Of a stretch of DNA of 64,000 nt, positions 55,089 to 63,197 are shown piece by piece. A model generated the notes under the pieces. That model saw only the letters and a list, made by a program, of their open reading frames with translations. It had not been told where the DNA came from and did no database searches. How positions within the stretch are numbered: position 1 is the stretch's first letter; each line of letters begins with the position of its first letter. Source of the stretch: an uncultured Selenomonadales bacterium (GTDB lineage: Bacteria; Bacillota; Negativicutes; DSM-1736; Dendrosporobacteraceae); assembly GCA_946407015.1 (NCBI GenBank), contig CAMJML010000010.1, forward strand, positions 40,001 to 104,000, written 5' to 3'. Both the position numbers and the translations under genes were made by a program.

Positions 55089-55113
55089 CATAGGCCTGTT
55101 GGGAGGGAATACA

Positions 55114-55737
55114 ATGCGGGTGAATATTGCTGTCGCTGTAGATACCAAGGGAGACACCACATCCTTGTATGATCCTGGTCGCATCGTGATCTACCGCAAA
55201 AAGCAAGGGGCTTGGCAGGTTAAACAGGAGTTGGAATACGACTTGGAACAAAATAAAGGCATCCGGCATATGCGGCAAAGAATTGAGGACATCGTCAAGT
55301 TTGTGGGTGCAAACAGTCAGGTCTTTGTCGGATTGTCCGTTGTTGGTATTCCTTATTATGAATTAGAAAAAGCAGGGCTTAGTGTTTGGGAATTTGAGGG
55401 TCGGCCAAGAGAATTTCTGGATTATATCTTGACGCAAGAAGAAGAGGCACAAATTGCCCGTGATCAGGTTCAGCCAATCAGGATTCCGGAACCGCAGCAG
55501 ATTGCGCCGGGACATTATATTTTCTCGTTAAAAGAAATCCAAGAAAACCATGCCGGTGTTACCAGCAAGCAAGTGTTACTGCCTTTTGTAAAAAAAGGTG
55601 AATTTAACAGTTTGGAAGTGACGTGCAATCATGTTCCACCCTGGTTGGAAGCACTGGCTCTGGAAAAACAATATGACTACCACAAAGAACAAATTAGTTC
55701 TAAAGAAGTAAAAATTCAACTTTTGAAAAAAAACTGA
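55114..55737 (+). CDS. AnfO-like nitrogenase accessory protein
   Basis: The 207-residue protein resembles the Fe-only nitrogenase accessory AnfO family (MRVNIAVAVDTKGDTTSLYD start, FVGLSVVGIPYYELEKAGLSVWEFEGRP middle). The window has no Fe-only or V nitrogenase genes, so the name does not fit its job; in clostridia such a gene is often in Mo-nif clusters. ATG 55114 follows GGAGGG. Confidence 0.72.
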   Translation: MRVNIAVAVDTKGDTTSLYDPGRIVIYRKKQGAWQVKQELEYDLEQNKGIRHMRQRIEDIVKFVGANSQVFVGLSVVGIPYYELEKAGLSVWEFEGRPREFLDYILTQEEEAQIARDQVQPIRIPEPQQIAPGHYIFSLKEIQENHAGVTSKQVLLPFVKKGEFNSLEVTCNHVPPWLEALALEKQYDYHKEQISSKEVKIQLLKKN

Positions 55738-55753
55738 CTGTGGGGGAAGACGT

Positions 55754-56935
55754 ATGGTGAGACCGCCTATTTTTGTTGACCAAACCCTGAATCAAGGTTT
55801 AAAACAAAACCTGAGCCCGGACCAATTAGCAGAATTAGTGCGGTACATGACCGAGCTTGGGCTAACTGATGCCGATATTCAAGTGGCTGCCTGGCAAAGC
55901 TTGGGCAGAAACTTCATGCCGCCGTTCGCTCAATATCGCGCTGTAATCGACCCCTGCGTCCACCAAGTTGAGAATGCTTGCAAAAGTGGCTTTAAAATCG
56001 TGAATATCGCGATCTTTTATCATGAAAACGTTGAGACTGATAGTTTGCTATTGGCCTTAGTCACAGCAAAGAGGCTGGGGTTGAATACGGTTTTACAAAT
56101 TCGCAATGCATCAGAATTGTCCACTCAGGCAATCGGTGATTTTGTCGCAAGCCTTGAATGGAGTGGTCTTGACAGTATCATGTTTTGTGATGAGGCCGGT
56201 TTATTGGACCCAATGACGACCTATCATACCTGTATGGAATTGAAAAAACGCATTGCTGTGGAGCTTGAATTTTGTGCTTATAATAAGATGGGATTAGCTA
56301 CAGCCAATACCTTAGCTGCTTTGAGGGCCGGGATCCGCAAGGTAACCACCGCCGTAGCCGGTATTGACAGTTATGCAGCGTTTGAAGAAATCGTATTGGG
56401 CTATAGATTTTTATTGAATCAACCGATCGAGATTAGCAGCAATTTGGCCCCGTTATCGAGAACTGTGGTGAGCTGCTTAGGACGTGAAGTCGCGGTTAAT
56501 AAACCCATCATTGGTCATCATGTTTTCGCCCATGAATCAGGCATTCATGTGGATGGTGTCATTAAGAATCCTGAGCTTTATGAACCGTTTGCTCCCGAGC
56601 TTGTGGGCTTATCACGCCGGCTGGTTATTGGCAAGCATTCCGGTACGGCTTCGTTAAAGGCTAAATTTCTTAGTTGGAATCTTCCGTTGACGGACTTTGA
56701 TGCATCGTTGTTATTAGGGATTGTCCGGAGAAAAGCCATCAATCAAAAAAGCCCCCTGAATGATTGTCAACTGATTGATTTGTACGATGAAATGCTGGGC
56801 AGGGGGCTGGGCTGTGAGGCAGGAGGTGACGAAATATGCAGAGCGGAAAAGAAGTACAGCTTGTCGATACAACGTTACGGGATGGTGAACAAGCGGCCGG
56901 TATTGTTTTCTCAGCGACGGAAAAGCTGGCAATAG
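55754..56935 (+). CDS. nifV-omega: homocitrate synthase omega subunit (barrel without catalytic residues)
   Basis: The 393-residue frame aligns with the whole homocitrate synthase family. Its barrel has DQTLNQGLKQ in place of DxTLRDGEQ and FCAYNK in place of FHGHND, so the catalytic Arg/Asp and metal His are gone. The C-terminal part (HVFAHESGIHVDG, GKHSGTASL) is intact, as in C. pasteurianum NifV-omega. The last 33 codons run inside the next gene in another frame. It must work with NifV-alpha. Confidence 0.88.
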   Translation: MVRPPIFVDQTLNQGLKQNLSPDQLAELVRYMTELGLTDADIQVAAWQSLGRNFMPPFAQYRAVIDPCVHQVENACKSGFKIVNIAIFYHENVETDSLLLALVTAKRLGLNTVLQIRNASELSTQAIGDFVASLEWSGLDSIMFCDEAGLLDPMTTYHTCMELKKRIAVELEFCAYNKMGLATANTLAALRAGIRKVTTAVAGIDSYAAFEEIVLGYRFLLNQPIEISSNLAPLSRTVVSCLGREVAVNKPIIGHHVFAHESGIHVDGVIKNPELYEPFAPELVGLSRRLVIGKHSGTASLKAKFLSWNLPLTDFDASLLLGIVRRKAINQKSPLNDCQLIDLYDEMLGRGLGCEAGGDEICRAEKKYSLSIQRYGMVNKRPVLFSQRRKSWQ

Positions 56936-57714
56936 CAAAAGCGCTGGATGGTGCCGGTGTAAAATGGATCGAAGCCGGAGTGCCGGCTATGGGACCGGAA
57001 GAGCAAGAAGCCATGAAACTTATCCTTAATGCCTCCCTGGCGGCGACCGTTTTCGCATGGAACAGAGCCAGGCGTGAAGATGTGTTGACTTCCATTCAGT
57101 GCGGTTTTTCCTTTTTGCATATTTCGATCCCGATTTCTGATCTGCATATCTACGACAAGCTAAAAACCAATCGGGAACAAGTGTTAAAACAACTTGAGCA
57201 TACGATCGGTTTGGCTAAAAGTCATGGCTGCCGGGTTTCAGTTGGAGCCGAAGATGCTTCGCGCGCTACCTGCGAGCAATTTTTACAGGTGGCGGAATTA
57301 GCAGCCCGGCTAGGTGCTGAAAGAATCCGCTATGCCGATACCATTGGCCGCCTCGATCCTTTTAGTACTTATGAAAAAATGCTGCCCATCATGGCAGCCT
57401 GTCCGATTCCGGTCGAGTTTCACGGCCATAATGACTTTGGCTTAGCGACTGCGAATACGCTTGCCGCCTGTCAGGCCGGTACTCAGTATGCCAGTACCAC
57501 AATCGCCGGAATCGGTGAACGGGCCGGCAATGCGTCTATGGAAGAAGTGGCCCAGGCCCTGCGGGTGATGTTCCATTACCAAACAACCGTTGACAGCCAG
57601 AAAACAAACCAGCTTACCAAGATGCTTGAGCAAATACTCGACCGCACCAGCGAAAATTTTTTTAACCAGCCGGTCATGAAACCGTATTTTCGATGTCCTC
57701 ATCCCTACAATTAA
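56836..57714 (+). CDS. nifV-alpha: homocitrate synthase alpha subunit
   Basis: The 292-residue protein is only the catalytic barrel: DTTLRDGEQAAG at residues 11-22 and FHGHNDFGLATANTLAA near 195 (metal-binding His pair). It ends before the C-terminal domain that NifV-omega supplies. Together they make homocitrate, the organic part of FeMo-cofactor. AGGAGGTGACG stands before ATG, inside nifV-omega, and the overlap is 100 bases. Confidence 0.93.
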   Translation: MQSGKEVQLVDTTLRDGEQAAGIVFSATEKLAIAKALDGAGVKWIEAGVPAMGPEEQEAMKLILNASLAATVFAWNRARREDVLTSIQCGFSFLHISIPISDLHIYDKLKTNREQVLKQLEHTIGLAKSHGCRVSVGAEDASRATCEQFLQVAELAARLGAERIRYADTIGRLDPFSTYEKMLPIMAACPIPVEFHGHNDFGLATANTLAACQAGTQYASTTIAGIGERAGNASMEEVAQALRVMFHYQTTVDSQKTNQLTKMLEQILDRTSENFFNQPVMKPYFRCPHPYN

Positions 57715-57752
57715 ATAAGTTTGTTAAGTAATTTAAAGATTCAGAAAATATA

Positions 57753-57858
57753 TTGCAGATTTGTATACTTTTGTGTATACTGAAACTGTCAATCTACTTT
57801 TTTTATATGCAGGTCAGTTTAGATAAGTCTCTCGGCACTCGGGCCGGGAGATTTTTCT
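57753..57858 (+). ncRNA. candidate small RNA downstream of the nif cluster (promoter to terminator)
   Basis: TTGCAG (57753-57758), 17 bases, TATACT (57776-57781), start near 57788. A GC-rich terminator CTCTCGGC (57829-57836) with GCCGGGAG (57843-57850) then T5 ends it at about 57858. No ORF and no gene on the + strand follow for 600 bases, so it is not a leader. The hairpin may also end the nif operon. The promoter design repeats that before nifH. Confidence 0.45.
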
Positions 57859-57868
57859 TTGTGTTCAT

Positions 57869-57899
57869 AAAAAACAGCCGGTGTTAAAACCGGCTGTTA
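57869..57899 (-). terminator. intrinsic terminator of the BMC gene
   Basis: AACAGCCGGT (57873-57882) and ACCGGCTGTT (57889-57898) pair, with T6 on the - strand. Confidence 0.8.
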
Positions 57900-57918
57900 A
57901 GCTAAACCGAACGGAAGC

Positions 57919-58227
57919 TTAGCGATCTTTCTGTTTTTCCGCAGCCTGGATGGCTGCTATAGCCGCGTTGACGGCCTCATTGCTGCCCAGCAAGGCCATG
58001 GTATTGACATGCTGGGGACAGTTGCCGGTAATTTCGACGGCCAAAACATGACCAGCTTTTTGACCGATATCGGTATAATAAAATAAACTGGGAAGATCGG
58101 ATTGGAGGATTCCAATGGCGTCAAAATGACTGTCTTCAAGCTGCTTTCTGGCTTCAGCGGGCATCCGCCGCCGCAGGAGAGCCATTGTATTTGGGCGGGG
58201 CGCACGAATGATACGCGTGATTAACAC
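57919..58227 (-). CDS. orphan BMC-domain protein
   Basis: About 102 residues. After a short N-terminal part (ITRIIRAPRPNTMALLRRR) comes a BMC-like fold: FDAIGILQSD, TDIGQKAGHVLAVEITGNCPQ and MALLGSNEAVNAAIAAIQAAE. BMC proteins tile the shell of bacterial microcompartments, but no other shell or cargo gene is near. GTG 58227 with AAGGTGG is preferred; ATG 58248 has no site. Some doubt remains on family. Confidence 0.6.
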   Translation of the reverse strand: MLITRIIRAPRPNTMALLRRRMPAEARKQLEDSHFDAIGILQSDLPSLFYYTDIGQKAGHVLAVEITGNCPQHVNTMALLGSNEAVNAAIAAIQAAEKQKDR

Positions 58228-58374
58228 TGGACCACCTTCTTTATTCATTTCAATGAAGCTTACAGGGACATTTCGGTTTGAATTCGGTAAAATCCTCTCC
58301 TCATGATAGGAAGATTTTATCGAGAATTAGGAGATTTCAATCCAACTATTAAAACCTTTAAGTTCGAAGTGTCG

Positions 58375-58430
58375 AATGTTAACCGTGTTGGTGTCAGTGG
58401 TTGACGATTGCTGAGCGCAAGGTATATAAT
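58375..58430 (+). promoter_or_regulatory. BirA-type biotin operator and promoter of bioY
   Basis: ATGTTAACC and GGTTGACGAT (58376-58408) lie 14 bases apart, as in BirA sites (TTGTTAACC...GGTTAACAA). The second arm contains the -35 TTGACG (58401-58406), with TATAAT at 58425-58430. BirA with biotinyl-AMP would block it. Confidence 0.72.
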
Positions 58431-58463
58431 GAGGTCTGTAATCATGAAAAGGAGCTTAAAGTT

Positions 58464-59033
58464 GTGAAATTACAAATACGTGAAATGATCTTAATTTCGA
58501 TGTTTGCCGCCTTAACAGCTGCAGGAGCTTTTATCAAGATTCCGACACCCTTGGTGCCTTTCACGCTGCAATTTCTGTTTTGCGCCTATTCGGGCATCTT
58601 TTTAGGTGCCCGCAATGGACTGTATTCGCAGTTGCTATACGTTGGAATTGGGCTGCTCGGCATCCCTATTTTTGCAAATGGAGGAGGGCCGGCCTATGTA
58701 CTGCAGCCAACCTTTGGCTATCTGATCGGTTTTATTTGTTGTGCTTATATTGTTGGCAGTTTTGTAGACAAATGCAAAGAAATCACGGTTTATAAAACGT
58801 TAGGGGCCGTGTTAGTCGGGTTGACTACCGTTTACGTGATTGGAGTATCCTATTTATACGCCATTGTGAATTTCTATTTGCAAAAACAAATGGCTGTCAG
58901 CAAAGCTATTGCCGTTGGTTTTCTGCCTTATGTTACGGCTGATTTAATTATGAGTGTGATCATTGCAGTGTCTGCTGTACGGGTTATTCCAATCTTGCAA
59001 AAGGCCGGCTATAGCCGCAGAAAAGGATCGTAG
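58464..59033 (+). CDS. bioY: biotin transporter substrate-binding subunit BioY
   Basis: The 189-residue protein has six membrane segments and BioY motifs (MFAALTAAGAFIKIPTP, PFTLQFLF, GLLGIPIFANGGGP, PTFGYLIGF). BioY binds biotin as the S-component of an ECF transporter; no EcfA/T genes are near, so it uses a shared module. GTG 58464 follows AAAGGAGC; the TTG at 58401 is inside the operator. Confidence 0.92.
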   Translation: MKLQIREMILISMFAALTAAGAFIKIPTPLVPFTLQFLFCAYSGIFLGARNGLYSQLLYVGIGLLGIPIFANGGGPAYVLQPTFGYLIGFICCAYIVGSFVDKCKEITVYKTLGAVLVGLTTVYVIGVSYLYAIVNFYLQKQMAVSKAIAVGFLPYVTADLIMSVIIAVSAVRVIPILQKAGYSRRKGS

Positions 59034-59079
59034 GTGACTGGCTGTTTTCGACATATCGAATCAATGAATTAGTAGACTC

Positions 59080-59122
59080 AAAAATGGTGCTCGAAGCCGT
59101 TCTTCGAACACCATTTTTCATT
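59080..59122 (+). terminator. intrinsic terminator
   Basis: AAAAATGGTG and CACCATTTTT pair, with an inner TCGAA/TTCGA helix, then T-rich. Confidence 0.8.
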
Positions 59123-59239
59123 TATCTTTATACTAAACGGTATATGTCATGCAAGTGATTTCATGGCAGAATTTACAATAGTACTTCGACCAATAAACCA
59201 CCATACTAATAGTACTTATTGTTGAAGTGGGTGAAGTGA

Positions 59240-60301
59240 ATGGTTTTTGACAGGTCGGCCATAACAATTGAAAAAGTCCGTTATCATGATTTGAAGGACC
59301 TGGAAAAAATTTTCACAAAGGAATTCAGTGACGAGGTTAGTGCAGAGATTATTCAGCAACGTGTTCATCGGGTGCGGCAGTTTTACTATATTTTGTTTCC
59401 TTTGAGCCGATTTTCCCATTGGGTGAATAATCTTTTTAATATTTATATTGTCCGGGTCAGTGGCAGTGTAGCCGGCTTTATTCAAATCTCTTATCTTACT
59501 GCGCAGCAATTGCATTTAGATTTTATTGCGATCAGTAAAAAATTTCGCGGGCAGGGGTTGGGAACCTTTGTCTTAAAGGCACTTTTTGAACAAGTGGTGG
59601 ATAAAAATCATTTTGACGTTCTATTAGAAGTCAGAACAGATAATCCGGCCCGGCTGCTTTATGAGCGTTTAGGCTTTATCAGTCAGGCGCAGGTTCTTCA
59701 TTATGAGCGGACGTTTGAACATGACTTGCAAATAGATCTGGGGGAGCCGTCGGCAAACGTGAACTTTGAGCCGGTACGGGACTCAGACCGTGCGGCGCTA
59801 TACAGGCTTTACCGGGCTAGCATCCCGCGCCGATTGCAACGGGTGGTAAAACGGGAATTTCGCGAATTCAATCCCAGCTTATTTATTCGTAACCTCACCT
59901 GGTTAAAAAATCAGCTCATGAGAATTGAAACCCAGGAATTTATTATTCGCCAAGACAACCGGGTGGTTGCCTCTATGGAAATAAAAAGTTATCCAAAAGC
60001 CAAAGTCCATATTCTAAGCATGATCATTCATCCCAAATGGGAGTCTCTCCGCAAAGGTTTAGTGACTGAAGCGTTAAACCGGCTGAGCCGCAAATATCAA
60101 CAGGGAAAGGTTACAACAACAATCTATGACGATGCAGTGGTTAAGCAGCAGGTACTGGAAGAAATGGGCTTTATCAAGCAGGAAAGTTATTATTTGATGC
60201 TACGGCCGACAAGTCATCCTCCCAAACGAACATTGCGTCCAATTAAGGAGTTATATTTTCAACTCCAGGGAACAACCAGGAGAGAAAAGAGGAGATTCTA
60301 G
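59240..60301 (+). CDS. double GNAT-family N-acetyltransferase
   Basis: The 353-residue protein has an N-terminal GNAT domain with the acetyl-CoA loop (KKFRGQGLGTFVLKAL) and NPARLLYERLGF. The second half (about 175-320) is a degenerate GNAT fold (IHPKWESLRKGLVTEAL) without a normal R/QxxGxG/A loop. Basic C-terminus. Substrate unknown. A pair of AATAGTACTT repeats lies before it. Confidence 0.8.
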   Translation: MVFDRSAITIEKVRYHDLKDLEKIFTKEFSDEVSAEIIQQRVHRVRQFYYILFPLSRFSHWVNNLFNIYIVRVSGSVAGFIQISYLTAQQLHLDFIAISKKFRGQGLGTFVLKALFEQVVDKNHFDVLLEVRTDNPARLLYERLGFISQAQVLHYERTFEHDLQIDLGEPSANVNFEPVRDSDRAALYRLYRASIPRRLQRVVKREFREFNPSLFIRNLTWLKNQLMRIETQEFIIRQDNRVVASMEIKSYPKAKVHILSMIIHPKWESLRKGLVTEALNRLSRKYQQGKVTTTIYDDAVVKQQVLEEMGFIKQESYYLMLRPTSHPPKRTLRPIKELYFQLQGTTRREKRRF

Positions 60302-60321
60302 TATAGAGTGAAGGTGCTCTG

Positions 60322-61998
60322 CTAAAAATCTAAAAACTTATCAATTGGTTGGCCGGGGCTTACCATGGGTTTAACGAGCTGATCTTGAGCGATATTGGCA
60401 ACAATGACTGCCGGATGCTGGGTTTGAAGTGCTTGAGTAAAGGCCTCGCAAAATTCAGCCGGTGTGAAAGCCGTGAAAGCAGCCGCTCCGCAGGCCTTGG
60501 CAAAGGCTTCAAAATTAAAACCAGGCAGCAATGAGGAGGAATAGCGCTCCTGATATAATAACTGCTGCCATTGCCGGACCATTCCCAGGCAGCCATTGTT
60601 TATAATAATACTAATGATAGGCAGCTTTTCGTTTACAGCGGTAAACAGTTCAATACCGGTCATTTTGAAGCCACCATCACCGGCGATCAAGATAACCCGT
60701 TTATCCGGGCAAGCGATTTGGGCGCCTAAGGCTGCCGGTAACCCAAAACCCATGGTACCCAGTCCTCCTGACGTAATCCATGTCCGGGGGGTTTGTAGTT
60801 CCAGCTCTTGAGCGGCCCACATTTGATGCTGGCCTACATCGGTTACCCAAATTACCGGTTGTGCAGCCACTGCTTGTGACATATATTTCATTATCCAACC
60901 GGCTGTTAGTTCGGTTGAAGAGGCAACCGAATTCGGCTTGTAAAGCTGCTGCCATTCAGAAATCTTTTTCCACCAACGCTTTAGATCCGGTGCTGGCCGT
61001 TTGCTTAGGACGCGGATTAATATTTTTAAGGTCTGCTGTAAATCTCCGGTTAATGCAATCTGGGCAGGAATATTTTTATTCAGTTCGGCTTCATCGATAT
61101 CGAGTTGGATAATGGTTTTGTTGAGCCTGTATTGCTGGGGATTACTTGTTACCCGATCGCTGAATCTTGTACCAATAGCTAACACGACATCGGCTTCGGC
61201 AATGGCCTGGTTTGCGGGCTTATGGCCATGCATACCGGTTAAGCCAAGGAAACTTGGATGGTCATGAGGGATGGCTCCTAATCCCATTAACGTACTCAGG
61301 AGAGGCGCCGGAAAATGGGCCGCTAACGTCAGCAACTCAGGACTTGCCTGGCTGGAGATGATACCGCCGCCGATGAGAATGACCGGACGTTGGGCGGCTG
61401 CCAGACATTCGGCCGCTTGTTCGGCATTTTGTAATAAAGCAGAATCAGCTAAACCAACTGATTCTGGCAATAGAGTAAACGTGGAATTCCGGTTTGTCTC
61501 GCTTTGGAGAATGTCACGCGGGATATCAATGAGGACCGGACCGGGGCGTCCAGTGGCTGCAATGGTAAAAGCTTCATTAATAGCCGGTACCAATTCATCA
61601 ATCTTGCGAATTAGAAAGCTATGTTTGGTGATTGGCATGGTAATTCCGGTAATGTCCACTTCCTGAAATGAGTCACGGCCTAGTAAGGCTGTAGAAACCT
61701 GGCCGGTGAAAGCGACGATTGGCGAAGAATCCATATAGGCTGTTGCGAGGCCGGTAACGAGATTGGTTGCGCCAGGTCCGGAAGTGGCAATGCAAACCCC
61801 CACCCTTCCGGTGGCACGGGCATAGCCGTCGGCAGCGTGGACAGCTCCCTGTTCATGAACAGTCAGAATATGTTTTAGGGAACTGTCGTAGAGGGCATCA
61901 TACAGGGGCATAATTTGGCCTCCCGGATATCCAAAAACGGTATCGACGCCTAGCCTTACTAATGAATGAATAACAAGTTGGCTTCCGGTTAGTTTCAT
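60322..61998 (-). CDS. ilvB: acetolactate synthase large subunit
   Basis: The 558-residue TPP enzyme joins two pyruvates (or pyruvate and 2-oxobutyrate) in valine, leucine and isoleucine synthesis. The catalytic Glu is in VHEQGAVHAADGYARATG, and the TPP-magnesium motif is GDGGFKMTGIELFTAVN...NNGCLGM. ATG 61998 follows GGAGG. It is the second gene of the T-box operon, after ilvN. Confidence 0.95.
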   Translation of the reverse strand: MKLTGSQLVIHSLVRLGVDTVFGYPGGQIMPLYDALYDSSLKHILTVHEQGAVHAADGYARATGRVGVCIATSGPGATNLVTGLATAYMDSSPIVAFTGQVSTALLGRDSFQEVDITGITMPITKHSFLIRKIDELVPAINEAFTIAATGRPGPVLIDIPRDILQSETNRNSTFTLLPESVGLADSALLQNAEQAAECLAAAQRPVILIGGGIISSQASPELLTLAAHFPAPLLSTLMGLGAIPHDHPSFLGLTGMHGHKPANQAIAEADVVLAIGTRFSDRVTSNPQQYRLNKTIIQLDIDEAELNKNIPAQIALTGDLQQTLKILIRVLSKRPAPDLKRWWKKISEWQQLYKPNSVASSTELTAGWIMKYMSQAVAAQPVIWVTDVGQHQMWAAQELELQTPRTWITSGGLGTMGFGLPAALGAQIACPDKRVILIAGDGGFKMTGIELFTAVNEKLPIISIIINNGCLGMVRQWQQLLYQERYSSSLLPGFNFEAFAKACGAAAFTAFTPAEFCEAFTQALQTQHPAVIVANIAQDQLVKPMVSPGQPIDKFLDF

Positions 61999-62045
61999 AT
62001 TTAGAGCCTCCATTACAGAATTTACGGTATCTGGCTAAACTTAAC

Positions 62046-62315
62046 TTAGCCTTGTGGTTGATGCGTTCCTTCTACTTCTGGTGTAGGAAAGAAATCAGCA
62101 CTGACAACGGGTACAAGCTTGCGCACCTGGTTCAATAATTGAGAGGATGGGGCAGTACAGTCGCTGATGATGGCTTGCACACAGGTATAATCCGGCTGCT
62201 CCGCAGGCATGACGGAGAGGCTTTCGACTGAGAATCCACGTCTGTAGACAACTCCAATTAAACGGACTAAGGCATCAGGCTGATTCTTTAATACAATTGA
62301 CAAACCTTGTTTCAT
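62046..62315 (-). CDS. ilvN: acetolactate synthase small subunit, ACT domain only
   Basis: The 89-residue protein is one ACT domain (LSIVLKNQPDALVRLIGVVYRRGFSVESLSV), the IlvM-like short form rather than the 160-residue IlvN. It gives feedback control and activates the large subunit. AAGGAGGA precedes ATG 62315. It is the first gene here, which is not the usual ilvB-ilvN order. Confidence 0.88.
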   Translation of the reverse strand: MKQGLSIVLKNQPDALVRLIGVVYRRGFSVESLSVMPAEQPDYTCVQAIISDCTAPSSQLLNQVRKLVPVVSADFFPTPEVEGTHQPQG

Positions 62316-62334
62316 GGCAATCCTCCTTATTGTT

Positions 62335-62625
62335 ATAAAATAAAACGCCCCTGCCAACGTACGTTGACAGGGGCGAAAAATTCGCGGTACCACCCTGATA
62401 AATACTCAATCACCGGCCATCACCGGCTGTTCTGTAACGCAGAACATACGCTGTTGCTTAAAGAAAGATATCAATATATCCCTTCTTTCGGCAAAGAGCT
62501 CATGGGTGATTTAAAATAACTGCGTCGCTCCGGTTCGCACCAACCACCGGCTCTCTGTAGCGAGGGATGCAGATTATTTCGCTCCCAATCATCACTGTTA
62601 TGAGTAACATATGCAATTTAATAAA
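62335..62625 (-). promoter_or_regulatory. T-box riboswitch of the ilv operon
   Basis: The - strand has the T-box AGGGTGGTACCGCG (near 62396-62383), the stem I with GAGAGCCGGTGGTTGG, and a GCCCCTG...CAGGGGC terminator at 62347-62375. Uncharged tRNA pairs with the specifier and the T-box to prevent termination. The likely specifier is ATC (Ile) in TAAATCACCC, but that reading is tentative. Confidence 0.9.
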
Positions 62626-62657
62626 ATATTGAACAGGTAAAATGGAAATTTGTTTAC

Positions 62658-62686
62658 ATTCTTACATATAAGTCGGCGAATGTCAA
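62658..62686 (-). promoter_or_regulatory. promoter of the ilv operon
   Basis: On the - strand TTGACA (62686-62681), 17 bases, AAGAAT (62663-62658) stands before the T-box leader. Confidence 0.55.
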
Positions 62687-62759
62687 GCAAGTAATGTAAC
62701 TTTTCTGAAAAATCATTTATCTTGGTAAAACCATGTCAAAAAATGCCTAAAAATAATTG

Positions 62760-62788
62760 TTGACATAAGGAGTAGCAAGTGATATTCT
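62760..62788 (+). promoter_or_regulatory. rRNA operon promoter P1
   Basis: TTGACA (62760-62765), 17 bases, TATTCT (62783-62788). Confidence 0.75.
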
Positions 62789-62879
62789 ATTAAAGTCGCT
62801 TGCGACAGAAACACTAGAAACGCAAGCTGATCAAGCTTAAATCAGTAACATGAAAATTTAATTTACCATCGATTAAATA

Positions 62880-62908
62880 TTGACATCAAAAAGTCAAGGT
62901 GGTAGAAT
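62880..62908 (+). promoter_or_regulatory. rRNA operon promoter P2
   Basis: TTGACA (62880-62885), 17 bases, TAGAAT (62903-62908). Tandem P1-P2 is usual for rRNA. Confidence 0.8.
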
Positions 62909-62999
62909 AAATAACTGTCATGATAATGTCGTGGCAAGGTGAAAATGCATACAGGCTATAGGGTTTAACCCAGTCGTCATGCGGGAATTTCACCCAAAA

Positions 63000-63018
63000 G
63001 TGTTCTTTGAAAACTAAA
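63000..63018 (+). promoter_or_regulatory. boxA-like antitermination/leader sequence
   Basis: GTGTTCTTTGAAAACTAAAC, typical of Firmicutes rRNA leaders, where Nus factors bind. Confidence 0.7.
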
Positions 63019-63075
63019 CAATGTAAGCAATAAATATGCCAGATGTGCGGTGCTCAATCGAGCACAATAAACGAT

Positions 63076-63150
63076 GCGGAAATAGCTCAGTGGTAGAGCA
63101 TCGCCTTGCCAAGGCGAGGGTCGCGAGTTCGAATCTCGTTTTCCGCTCCA
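63076..63150 (+). tRNA. tRNA-Gly (GCC)
   Basis: GCGGAAA and TTTCCGC form the acceptor stem. The anticodon loop CTTGCCAAG gives GCC for glycine. GAGTTCGAATCTC is the T arm, and CCA is encoded. It lies before 16S in the rRNA operon rather than in the 16S-23S spacer. Confidence 0.95.
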
Positions 63151-63197
63151 ACAATTTCTGAATTATAAAGAGCCATCAAGGTTCTTCATAAATAACT

